Source: Streptomyces sp. NBC_01214
GTDB lineage: Bacteria > Actinomycetota > Actinomycetes > Streptomycetales > Streptomycetaceae
Assembly (NCBI RefSeq): GCF_026340975.1
Contig: NZ_JAPEOS010000003.1
Coordinates: 1,550,001-1,614,000, forward strand
Direction of reading: 5' to 3'
DNA length: 64,000 nucleotides
In this document: positions 25,091 to 32,638 of the stretch, piece by piece
Layout: the number at the start of each line of letters is the position of its first letter
Position numbering within the stretch: the stretch's first letter is position 1
The notes under the pieces: model-generated
Database searches by the model: none
The model's input: only the letters and a program-made list of their open reading frames with translations
Told to the model about the DNA's origin: nothing
Position numbers and translations under genes: made by a program

Positions 25091-25594
25091 ATGAAGTCCC
25101 CGCTCGGCGCGTCGCGCATTCACCTGATGATCACCTTCGTCCTGGTGACGTGCGGCGCGGTCGCCGGAGCCTGCCTCGGCCTGCTCCTGTCCGGCCGGCT
25201 GATGGCCGTGGTCTTCGCGGCCGTGGCCGGTCTCGGGGCCGGACTGGGATCGTTCTTCTCCCGCCGGCAGGTCCTCGCCCTCTTCCAGCCCGAGCAGTCG
25301 GCCGTCCCGGCCGACGGCTACGCGGAGGGCCTCGCCGACGCCGCGCTCGTCTGCATCGCGACCTACCAGGCCGCCGTCTTCCCGCTCACCCCCGACGGGG
25401 TGAGCGAGGCCGAACGGGAGGCCCGCCGCACGATGGCCTACCGCATCTCCGCCTACGAGGGCCTGCCGTACCCGGTGCAGACCTCGGCGGCGGCCGCCCT
25501 CGAAGCCATCGACCACGGCGCGGACCCGGGGCGGGCGGAGACCGCCATGAAGGCGCTCTGCCTCACCATCTACGACCACCGCCGCGGCCGCTGA
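25091..25594 (+). CDS. Small membrane protein, hypothetical
   Basis: This 167-residue protein has two hydrophobic segments near its N-terminus (about residues 12-35, LMITFVLVTCGAVAGACLGLLL, and 38-57), then a cytoplasmic-looking helical domain of about 110 residues (YAEGLADAALVCIATYQAAVF, AYRISAYEGLPYPVQTSAAAAL). I do not recognise the family. It follows the RNA ligase gene by 80 bp on the same strand and could be co-transcribed or have its own promoter. Codon bias supports a genuine gene. No clear ribosome binding site precedes the ATG. Confidence 0.65.
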   Translation: MKSPLGASRIHLMITFVLVTCGAVAGACLGLLLSGRLMAVVFAAVAGLGAGLGSFFSRRQVLALFQPEQSAVPADGYAEGLADAALVCIATYQAAVFPLTPDGVSEAEREARRTMAYRISAYEGLPYPVQTSAAAALEAIDHGADPGRAETAMKALCLTIYDHRRGR

Positions 25595-25717
25595 CGCCGG
25601 CGCGCCCCGGAGCCATCCGGTGCGTTCAGCCCATTGTGTGATCGGCTGGTCGGCAACGGTTGGGCCTCGGTCCGGCCGCCGGCAGTGGCCTGATGCGGAT
25701 CATGGCGTTGTCCGGTT

Positions 25718-25966
25718 ATGGAATCTGACGGGATGCTGTTCGCTCGGGCGCCGCTCGACGGTGTCGTCTGGCTCGACACACTGGTCCACGATCCGGCCTG
25801 CCGGTCGTGTCCGCGACTGCGGAGGCCGGGAGAGGAATCGGAGGACGCCGACGCCGACGCCGACCCTGACGGGATCCCGGTGCTGTCGGGCCGGGCCCGG
25901 AACTGGATGGTCGTCGCGTCCGCGGTCACGGTCGTCTCGGCCGTGCTGACCGTCGTGGCGAACTGA
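25718..25966 (+). CDS. Possible small membrane protein, 82 aa
   Basis: This short candidate gene starts MESDGMLFARAPLDGVVWLD, carries a CRSC pair, then an Asp/Glu-rich repeat (DADADADPD). It ends in a hydrophobic segment (NWMVVASAVTVVSAVLTVVAN) that would be a C-terminal membrane anchor. The combination of a structured start, an acidic linker and a terminal helix is unlike a random frame. It has no recognised family and no clear binding site, so it remains tentative. Confidence 0.4.
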   Translation: MESDGMLFARAPLDGVVWLDTLVHDPACRSCPRLRRPGEESEDADADADPDGIPVLSGRARNWMVVASAVTVVSAVLTVVAN

Positions 25967-26009
25967 CGGCCTACCCGGCCGGCCCCGCGGTCCCCGGGTG
26001 AGCGCCGGC

Positions 26010-26864
26010 TCATCCGCCCTGGTGGAGGGTGAGCGTCCAGGTCCGGTAGCCGTACGTGCCGGGCCGGTCGGGATGCTGTTCGGTGATGGTCGCCGTGATG
26101 TCGTCGCCGGCGCGGTGGAGCGCGCCGTGGTAGCGCCACGCTTCCCCGGGGTCGATGGCCAGCAACTCGGCGAGGACCGTGTCCTCGAGGCGGCGGCCGA
26201 CGGCGCGCAGCACTCCGGCGTCGAGGACCAGGATGGTGCCGTCCGTCAGGACGAGCGGCTCCGGGGCCTGCGGGTCGCAGAGCGACGGTCCGCGTTCCAC
26301 GGTGCCACCGGGCAGCAGCCGGACCACCCGGCTGCTGGTGGGGACGGTGCGGTCGGTCTCGACGACGCGGATGCCGGTCCCGACCACGTAGTGCCCGTAG
26401 CTGCGCCAGGAGTCGTACGGGGTGCCGTCGCGGTCGTACGCCCAGGTGTCGAAGGCGTCGTAGCCCTCCAGGCCCAGTACGAACCGGCCGCCGCCCAGGG
26501 CCGCACCGCGTGCGCCGCGCAGTTCGGCGATCCGGCTGCCGTCCGCGAGGTCGAGCAGCACGGCCGGGCCGAGGTTGCCCCAGGCCGTGTACGCGAGGGA
26601 GTCCGTCGTGACCAGGACCCGGCCGCCGGAAACGTGGGCGGCGTTGGGGAGGCCGGAACAGAGCGCGGTCCAGCGGGTGCGGCCCGAGTCGTCGATACAG
26701 CTGATCTTCCCGGCGGTGCCGTGGATCCGCAGATCCTGCCGCCGGGCGAGCGGCCGGCCCGCGGGACGGGACGGAGCGCCCGGCGGCAAACCGGACTTGC
26801 GCCCCCGCGCCCGCACCGTGACCCGCCACGCGCCGGACCGGCCGTCCTCCTGCGATGTCCCCAT
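26010..26864 (-). CDS. Hypothetical beta-propeller-like protein, 284 aa
   Basis: I do not recognise a named family. From about residue 45 the 284-residue protein shows repeated strand-turn-strand units of the sort found in beta-propellers (GKISCIDDSGRTRWTALCSG, GGRVLVTTDSLAYTAWG, PAVLLDLADGSRIAEL, GGGRFVLGLEGYDAFDTWAYD, VLTDGTILVLDAGVLRAVG). The first 45 residues are basic and may be unstructured. No signal peptide or catalytic motif is seen. It is convergent with the small protein at 25718 and divergent from a lipoprotein gene. The start at 26864 is the first ATG in the frame; a later one would also keep the propeller part. Confidence 0.6.
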   Translation of the reverse strand: MGTSQEDGRSGAWRVTVRARGRKSGLPPGAPSRPAGRPLARRQDLRIHGTAGKISCIDDSGRTRWTALCSGLPNAAHVSGGRVLVTTDSLAYTAWGNLGPAVLLDLADGSRIAELRGARGAALGGGRFVLGLEGYDAFDTWAYDRDGTPYDSWRSYGHYVVGTGIRVVETDRTVPTSSRVVRLLPGGTVERGPSLCDPQAPEPLVLTDGTILVLDAGVLRAVGRRLEDTVLAELLAIDPGEAWRYHGALHRAGDDITATITEQHPDRPGTYGYRTWTLTLHQGG

Positions 26865-27030
26865 GGACCCAGATGCTAGGGGGTGCCGTGTCGGACCGGC
26901 TCCGCCCGCATCCGTGGTCGATCCGACGACGCGCCGTCACCAAGCTGTGAAGCTTTTGCGGGACGCTGGTGCTCAGCCAGACCGGCCCGGCCCGGCGCGT
27001 TCCGCGCATTCCCCAGGGGGGACCACCATC

Positions 27031-27687
27031 ATGAGCACCGTACGCAAGGCCGCCATCGCCCTCGCCGCCGTATCCGCGCTCGCCCTGACGGCCTGTGGCC
27101 CCACCGAGGACGGTGCGGCGGGCGGGTCCGTGGCGCCGACCGAAAGTCCGACCGCAAGCCCCAGCGGGAGCGCGAGCGCCGTCCCGAGCGCGAGTCCGTC
27201 GAAGTCCGCGGCACCGAAGAAGACCGCGACCCCGTCGAAGCCCCCGAAGTCGGGCTCGACCGACCCCGACTTCGACGTCTTCCCGTGCAGCACGTTCGAC
27301 GTGACCTTCACCGCTACCCTGGCCGAGCCCACGACCAGCAGCTACCTGCTGAAGATCACCAACAAGGGCACCAAGGCGTGCAGGGCGCTCGGGCACCCGG
27401 TCGTCACCTTCGGCGACCTGGACGGTCAGGCAACGGAACGGGGCGCGGCGCCCGGCATCGAGGACGCGCTCCGGCTGGAACCGGGCCAGTCGGCCTACGC
27501 CGGGCTCATGGGCGGCGCCAAGGACGGCAAGGGCAAGACCGTCAACTCCATCGAGCTGACGATGAACACCGAGTCCGATCTGAGTCAGACACCGCTGAAG
27601 GCGTCCACCCCCGGCCTGTACGTCTCGCCCGACAAGAACTCCGTGACCGCCTGGATGAACAACGCGGAGGACGCGCTGAGCCTGTAG
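27031..27687 (+). CDS. Lipoprotein, DUF4232-like
   Basis: This 218-residue secreted lipoprotein has a signal peptide MSTVRKAAIALAAVSALALTAC ending in lipobox LTAC (Cys22), then a 50-residue Ser/Pro/Lys-rich spacer. A beta-sandwich-like domain follows: CSTFDVTFTATLAEPTTSSYLLKITNKG, KACRALGHPVVTFG, PGQSAYAGLMG. The pattern matches DUF4232 domains of actinobacterial lipoproteins. The function is unknown; it should be exposed on the outer face of the membrane. A CAGGGGGGAC box precedes the ATG. A second, smaller lipoprotein gene follows in the same direction. Confidence 0.78.
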   Translation: MSTVRKAAIALAAVSALALTACGPTEDGAAGGSVAPTESPTASPSGSASAVPSASPSKSAAPKKTATPSKPPKSGSTDPDFDVFPCSTFDVTFTATLAEPTTSSYLLKITNKGTKACRALGHPVVTFGDLDGQATERGAAPGIEDALRLEPGQSAYAGLMGGAKDGKGKTVNSIELTMNTESDLSQTPLKASTPGLYVSPDKNSVTAWMNNAEDALSL

Positions 27688-27825
27688 GCCCGCCCGCCGG
27701 GCGGGGCGACGGGCCGCCGCACGTCGGCGTTCATCCGGTCGGCCGAGCAACGCGGGCCGGCCGCGCCCCGCCGGGTCAGGCTGTGGACAAGGACCGTCAC
27801 CACCGCACAGACGAGGACCGAGCCC

Positions 27826-28176
27826 ATGTCCCACAGCCGACGTATCAGCACCATCGTGGGCGTCGCAGCACTGCTGCTGACGGCCAGCGCCTGCTCGGGC
27901 CTGGGCCGGAGCACCGTCGGCATGCTGACCTTCCGCGGACACGACTCGCCGGTCGAGCTGAGCTACTCCAACACGCTGGTCGTCGGCTGCCACAAGATCG
28001 GCATCCCGAAGGGGGCCACGCACGTCGAGAACAACACCCTCGTCGACGTCGTCCTGTACCGGACGCCGGACTGCCAGAAGACCGACAACGCCGACGGGAT
28101 CTACGTGGCCACCACCCTCTCGAACGTCACGGCTCCCGTAAGCCTGCCCTGGCGCAGCTTCAGCGTCATCCACTGA
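27826..28176 (+). CDS. Small lipoprotein, hypothetical
   Basis: This 116-residue protein has a clear lipoprotein signal (RRISTIVGVAALLLTASAC, lipobox TASAC, Cys23) and a compact mature part with two cysteines (VVGCHKIGIPKG and RTPDCQK) that could form a disulfide outside the cell. No family is recognised. It follows the DUF4232-like lipoprotein by 138 bp and is closed by a hairpin at 28222-28242, so the pair may form one transcription unit. Confidence 0.65.
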   Translation: MSHSRRISTIVGVAALLLTASACSGLGRSTVGMLTFRGHDSPVELSYSNTLVVGCHKIGIPKGATHVENNTLVDVVLYRTPDCQKTDNADGIYVATTLSNVTAPVSLPWRSFSVIH

Positions 28177-28221
28177 CCCCGCGCCCTCCCTGCCCGCAGC
28201 CCCGCCGACCCGCCGACCCGG

Positions 28222-28242
28222 CCGCCCGCCGCTTGCGGGCGG
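28222..28242 (+). terminator. Hairpin terminator after the small lipoprotein gene
   Basis: CCGCCCGC (28222-28229) and GCGGGCGG (28235-28242) form a perfect 8-bp G:C stem with a 5-nt loop, 45 bp after the lipoprotein stop. A short T-containing stretch (CTCTGTTTC) follows. Confidence 0.6.
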
Positions 28243-28268
28243 GCGGGCTCTGTTTCATAGTCCGAGGT

Positions 28269-29672
28269 ATGGACGAGCGCGAGGCGGCGCTCCGACAGGC
28301 GCACGGCCACGCCGTCCGTTGGCTGGCCAGCCTGTCCGACCGCCCGGTTCCCGCCCGCGCCCCGGTCGACGAGATCGTGCGCGCGCTCGGCGCCGAGCTG
28401 CCCGACGCACCCAGCACGCCCGCCGACGTCGTCGACCTGCTCGCCACGGCCTGTGAGCCGGGGCTCACCGCCTTCCCCAGCGGCCGCTTCTACGGGTTCG
28501 TGATCGGCGGCACCGAGCCGGCCGCACTCGCGGCGGACTGGCTGGTCAGCGCCTGGGACCAGAACTGCGTGATGCGCGCGGTCTCGCCCGCGTACACGGC
28601 GGCGGAGGAGATCGCCGGCGCCTGGCTGCTCGACCTGCTCGGGCTCCCACCCGACAGCGCCGTCGGCTTCACCACGGGCGCCACCATGGCGAACTTCACC
28701 TGCCTCGCCGCCGCGCGCGACACGGTGCTGCGGCGCTCCGGCTGGAACGTGGCCCGCGACGGCCTCGTCGGCGGACCGCCCGTACGCGTGGTCGCTGGCC
28801 GGGACCGCCACATGTCCATCGACCTGGCCCTGCGCTACCTCGGGCTCGGCCGGCCCGAGCTCGTCGAGGCGGACGTGCAAGGACGCATCGACCCCGGGGC
28901 CCTGCGCCGCACCCTGGCGGCCCCCGGCCCCGGCACTGGCCCCAGCACCGGCCCCGGCCCCGGCACCGGCCCCACCATCGTGATCCTCCAAGCCGGTGAC
29001 ATCCACTCCGGCGCCTTCGACCCCTTCGGCGAGACGGTCCGTGCCGCTCGCGAGGCCGACGCGTGGGTGCACGTGGACGGCGCCTTCGGCCTGTGGGCGG
29101 CCGCCTCGCCGGACCGCGCACACCTCACCGACGGCTGCGCGGGGGCGGACTCCTGGGCCACGGACGCCCACAAGACGCTGAACGTCCCCTACGACTGCGG
29201 CCTCGCCATCGTCCGTGACCCCGCCGCCCTCCGGTCGGCGATGGGCGAGCGGGGCGACTACCTCATCCAGCACGAACACGGCGACCCCGTCGACAAGGTT
29301 CCCGAACTCTCCCGCCGCGGACGCGCCTTCACCGTATGGGCCGCCCTCAGGTCCCTCGGCCGCCAGGGCGTGGCCGACCTCGTCGACCGGCTGTGCCGGC
29401 ACGCCAGCGCCTTCGCCGCCGGCATCTCCGCGATCGAGGGCGCGACCGTCCTCAACGACGTGGTCTTCACCCAGGTCTGCGCCGAGTTCGGCGACGACGA
29501 ACGCACCGACCGGGTCCTGGCCCGACTCCTCGACGAGGGCGCGGCCTGGATCAGCGGCTCCACCTGGCACGGCCGCCGCGTCATGCGCATCTCGGTGAGC
29601 AACTGGTCGACGACCGACGAGGACGTCACGCACACCCTCGACGCGATCCGCCGCGCGTCCGACGGGACATGA
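28269..29672 (+). CDS. PLP-dependent group II decarboxylase
   Basis: This 467-residue fold-type I PLP enzyme has the order seen in aromatic L-amino-acid/glutamate decarboxylases. A substrate-entry region (SGRFYGFVIGGTEPAALAADWL) precedes GFTTGATMANFTCLAAAR for phosphate binding. VHVDGAFGLWA carries the Asp that pairs with the pyridine nitrogen, and TDAHKTLNVPYDCG holds the Schiff-base Lys302. A short Gly/Pro/Thr repeat (about residues 219-237) is an insertion in a surface loop. The substrate is not deducible from sequence; glutamate, an aromatic amino acid or diaminobutyrate-type compounds remain possible. The ATG at 28269 lacks a strong binding site but gives the expected helical N-terminus. 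It converges with the Tap-like pseudogene. Confidence 0.82.
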   Translation: MDEREAALRQAHGHAVRWLASLSDRPVPARAPVDEIVRALGAELPDAPSTPADVVDLLATACEPGLTAFPSGRFYGFVIGGTEPAALAADWLVSAWDQNCVMRAVSPAYTAAEEIAGAWLLDLLGLPPDSAVGFTTGATMANFTCLAAARDTVLRRSGWNVARDGLVGGPPVRVVAGRDRHMSIDLALRYLGLGRPELVEADVQGRIDPGALRRTLAAPGPGTGPSTGPGPGTGPTIVILQAGDIHSGAFDPFGETVRAAREADAWVHVDGAFGLWAAASPDRAHLTDGCAGADSWATDAHKTLNVPYDCGLAIVRDPAALRSAMGERGDYLIQHEHGDPVDKVPELSRRGRAFTVWAALRSLGRQGVADLVDRLCRHASAFAAGISAIEGATVLNDVVFTQVCAEFGDDERTDRVLARLLDEGAAWISGSTWHGRRVMRISVSNWSTTDEDVTHTLDAIRRASDGT

Positions 29673-29679
29673 GGACAGG

Positions 29680-31024
29680 TCAAGGCCCCTCGCCCGCGCC
29701 GGCCGCGATGTCGCGTGCGACGTTGAAGTCCGGGCCGTGCTCCGCGCGCATGTCCTCGTACCACCTCGTGGTGCGGGCACCTGCGTACGTGACCATCCCC
29801 GGCGACACGCCCAGCCGGAAGCCTCCGAGGAGCGGTTCGCCCTCCGGCGTGCGGGGGAGGAGGGCCAGGGACGACGGGCCGTTCGACGCGTACACGACGC
29901 AGTCGTCGAAGACCGCCAGCGGATACAGACCGGTCCTGCGCGCCGACGTGAGCATCTTGCGGTGCATGTTGACCCGGGCCCTCGCGGTGACGGCGGCCCG
30001 GATGTCGGGTCGCCAGGTCGGGCTCTGCGGGACCGGCCACGGATGCTCGCCGAGCAGCGCCAGACCATCCCCGGCGGTCGCCTCGATCGCGCCGAGCACG
30101 GCCGCCGCCCCGGGATCGGTCCGGTGCCGGCGGGCCATGGCGTCCAGGAACTCCTTGTCGGTGAGGCCGGGGCCCATGCCGAGGTCGGCCATGGTGGCCA
30201 CGTGGGCGTCCCGGAGCCGCTCGTACCAGGCGTCGAGGTACGGGGCCGCTCCTGGTACGGACGTACGCCGCCAGGGGGCGGACCGCGAAGCCCAGTTCCA
30301 CCGCGTAGGCGAGGGTCGGGGTGGTGTACCAGGCCGCGCCTGTCGGAGGTCGCCCGTGCGGTGTGAACGGAGAGGGCAGGCGCTCGTCGAATGTGGTGCG
30401 GGACAGGTCCACGAGCCAACTGCCGGGAAGTGCCTTGTCGAAGTCCGGCCGCTCGACGTTCACGGGGGCGTCGAGCCCGAGGCTAAGCCGACTCGCCGCC
30501 GCGGCCGGTGCCAGGTTCACCCTGATGCCGACCACGTGGGACGCGCGGAGCTCGGCGCCGGTCGGCGGCCGCGACCAGCAGTGCGCCTCCGCCATCAGCA
30601 CCTGAGCAGGGGTGCGCCGGTGGAAAGGCGGGTATAGGCCCGCGAGCACGGGGTGCCCGTCCGGGGCCTCGCACGGCGCGCAGTCCACCGCATCCGTGAG
30701 GGCCGCGGGGTTGGGAGTGGACACCTGGGCCCCGGTCCGTTTGTCCCTCATCGAACGGGTCGGCGGGCGCAGCGCGGTCATCAGGGACAGCCCCGTGGTT
30801 CCGGGAGAGCCGTTCGGGGTGATGACGCGCTCGGCGTAGGTGCCGAGCACGCGGGCGGTCTCGGCGGGCGGGAGCTGCGCGGTGGCGCCCCAGTGGCGGG
30901 GGTCGAGCGCGCCCCAGGGCAGTACGCACAGCTGTACGCACTGCCACTGGCCTGCCGCGGCGGGGCGGTACAGCCGGGCCCAGGGACCGAAGCCGGTCCG
31001 GGTCGGCTGCCAGCCCGCCCGCCC
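29680..31024 (-). pseudogene. Tap (telomere-associated protein)-like C-terminal part, split by frameshifts
   Basis: In two successive frames this region encodes the body of a Streptomyces Tap-like protein. The stretch 31024-30257 gives GWQPTRTGFGPWARLYRP, VLGTYAERVITPNG, LMTALRPPTRSM, HPVLAGLYPPFHRRTP, PGSWLVDLSRTTFDERLPSPFTPHG and TPTLAYAVELGFAVRPL. The frame then shifts by one base at about 30256, and 30255-29680 continues as PGAAPYLDAWYERLRDAHV, ATMADLGMGPGLTDKEFL, SPTWRPDIRAAV, ARVNMHRKML and LGVSPGMVTYAG. The order and spacing match full-length Tap proteins, which bind telomere DNA and recruit terminal protein. A second break at the GGGC run 31013-31024 separates it from the caspase-containing frame upstream. 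No tpg-like gene is adjacent. Either the gene is recently inactivated or the two indels are sequence errors. Confidence 0.75.
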
Positions 31025-32150
31025 GCCGAAGCCGGGCCAGGACCCTGTGGCCGTCCGGAAGGGTCCCCCGGGAGCCGCCGCCGGGACTGCGCGGGAGCCC
31101 GAACCGTTCGGCGGCGGCCCGGGTGAGGGCGAGCAGCGGATCGGCCTCCCTGCCGTGGCGGTGCAGCCGAGGCGCGCCGAGCCCCGCCCGGGTCAGCGTC
31201 CATTCCAGGAGCTCGTCGAGCGTCGTCGCGGGGGAGTACAGCACGCGGCCGCCGGCGCAGTACGCCCGTACCGTGCCGTCCTCGACATCGACGACGGCCA
31301 GCGGCCCGTTCTCGAAGGGCAGTGGCACCGCGGTGGCGGGCCCGGCGGCCCGGTTGCGCAGACGGATCCGGGTGGCGACGGCGTTCTGGGCGAACTGCTG
31401 TGGTTCGGCGCTGCCGCGCCGGTACATCCGGCGCCGGACGGCCCGCCAGGCGTCCTCCAGGCTCAACTCCGCTCCCGCGCCGGCCAAGCCGTGTTCCAGC
31501 AGGGAGATCAGCTCGCCGGTGAACTCCGGGAACGGGGCACCCGGCGGCACGAAGGAGCGCCGCGTCGCGGGAGCCGACGTCAGGACGCAGTCCCCGTGGT
31601 CGTCCCCGTCCGCCGCTTCCCAGCCGTCGGCCCGATGCCCGTCGGGGTGCGCGGTTTCGTCCAGGGCGTGCGCGAGATCCACGCGGGTCGGAACTTCGGC
31701 GCCGGACATCGCACCCGCCAGGCCGCTGTAGCAGCAGTCCAGCACGGTCACCCGGTGCCGTGCCCGGTACCCGGCCTGGCGCACCACGTCGCGCAACGTC
31801 CGGTACTGCAGCGTCCCGATCTGCGGGTGATCGGCATCCGCCTCGGCCAGCGCCAGGTACAGCTTCTCGTCGCGGTCGCGCAGCCCGTGCCCGGCGAAGT
31901 AGACGAGGAGCGTCTCCGTGGCCTCCAGGGCGGCGTCCCGCACCGCGCCCAGTATGCGGGAGACGGGGGCGTCCGTGCCCAGCACCGTGACGTGCGCGGC
32001 GGGCAGGCCCCAGACCGACGGGTCCCGCAGCAGCTCGGCGAGGCGCCGGGCCCCCGCGGCGGCCGCGGGCAGCTGCTCCAGGTCCGGGTGGGCGTAGCCG
32101 TCGACCCCGATCAGTACGGCCCGGCTGGCGGTCGGGTCAGGAACCGGCAC
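30483..32150 (-). CDS. Caspase-family protease fused to a Tap-like region (frame broken near 31018)
   Basis: The N-terminal 240 residues are a bacterial caspase (peptidase C14) domain. It starts SRAVLIGVDGYAHPDLEQLP. The catalytic His88 is in LLVYFAGHGLRD and the catalytic Cys140 in TVLDCCYSG, followed by VLTSAPATRRSFV and a helical lid. The chain then passes directly into Tap-like sequence (ENGPLAVVDVEDGTVRAYCAGG, LLEWTLTRAGLGAPRLHRHG, ADPLLALTRAAAERFGLPRS). So the caspase occupies the place where Tap normally has its helix-turn-helix. About 375 residues in, a GGGC triplication (31013-31024) throws the frame off, and the rest to 30483 is not protein-like; the correct Tap frame continues in a different phase. 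The GTG at 32150 overlaps the end of the EACC1 gene by 14 nt, with AGGA upstream. Probably once a single protein of about 820 residues ending at 29680. Confidence 0.75.
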   Translation of the reverse strand: MPVPDPTASRAVLIGVDGYAHPDLEQLPAAAAGARRLAELLRDPSVWGLPAAHVTVLGTDAPVSRILGAVRDAALEATETLLVYFAGHGLRDRDEKLYLALAEADADHPQIGTLQYRTLRDVVRQAGYRARHRVTVLDCCYSGLAGAMSGAEVPTRVDLAHALDETAHPDGHRADGWEAADGDDHGDCVLTSAPATRRSFVPPGAPFPEFTGELISLLEHGLAGAGAELSLEDAWRAVRRRMYRRGSAEPQQFAQNAVATRIRLRNRAAGPATAVPLPFENGPLAVVDVEDGTVRAYCAGGRVLYSPATTLDELLEWTLTRAGLGAPRLHRHGREADPLLALTRAAAERFGLPRSPGGGSRGTLPDGHRVLARLRRAGGLAADPDRLRSLGPAVPPRRGRPVAVRTAVRTALGRARPPPLGRHRAAPARRDRPRARHLRRARHHPERLSRNHGAVPDDRAAPADPFDEGQTDRGPGVHSQPRGPHGCGGLRAVRGPGRAPRARGPIPAFPPAHPCSGADGGGALLVAAADRRRAPRVPRGRHQGEPGTGRGGESA

Positions 32151-32574
32151 CGGGGGATTCCTGCGGCGCGTCGGGCGAGGGGACCGGGGCGGTCGGCCCG
32201 CCCGCCAGGGCGCGCGCGACGCGGGCCGCGTCCTCCGCCGTACCGTCCTCGACGACGACACGGACGCCGTCGTGCTCGACCACCAGCCGCGCCCCGGAGC
32301 GTTGCCGGGGCGGCAGCGAGGCGCGAAACGTCCGGTGCGCGTACACCAGCGCCGTGGTGGAGAACCCGGAAGAGACCGCGAGGTTGATCCACTCGACCAG
32401 ATCGCCCGACATGGCACCGCTCGGCGCCGTCGCGCGGACCCGCCGAACGGCCGCGTACCGGGACACCTCCCGGTCCTGCGTCAGCCAGTCGGCGAAATCG
32501 CCGGTCAATCCGGCGGTTTCGGCCGCAGCCGGTTCCCCGCCACCGGACTCGATCCGCACGCGCATGCCAGCCAT
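32137..32574 (-). CDS. EACC1-like effector-associated constant component
   Basis: This 145-residue protein matches the pattern of EACC1 (effector-associated constant component 1). An N-terminal half has DFADWLTQDREVSRYAAVRRVRA. A Gly/Ala-flanked helical hairpin (GAMSGDLVEWINLAVSSGF, STTALVYAHRTF) follows. A C-terminal beta hairpin and helix (RSGARLVVEHDGVRVVVEDGTAED) end the protein. In predicted actinobacterial conflict systems EACC1 proteins are encoded next to a variable effector, often a protease, and are thought to couple activation to it. Here the coupled effector is the overlapping caspase-Tap gene. The assignment is from memory of the family and should be checked by profile search. 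The ATG at 32574 has GGGG just before it; ATG 32565 is also possible. Confidence 0.68.
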   Translation of the reverse strand: MAGMRVRIESGGGEPAAAETAGLTGDFADWLTQDREVSRYAAVRRVRATAPSGAMSGDLVEWINLAVSSGFSTTALVYAHRTFRASLPPRQRSGARLVVEHDGVRVVVEDGTAEDAARVARALAGGPTAPVPSPDAPQESPGAGS

Positions 32575-32638
32575 CCCCGATTCCCCGGCTTTCCGGCACG
32601 TCCCACTGCCCTGCCGACAACGGCACGGGCCCCTCACC

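Noticed and set aside
32150..32417. Upstream extension of the caspase gene to a start at 32417
   Set aside because: The added 89 residues are Arg/Ser/Pro-rich antisense-like sequence inside the EACC1 gene; GTG 32150 begins just before the caspase core.
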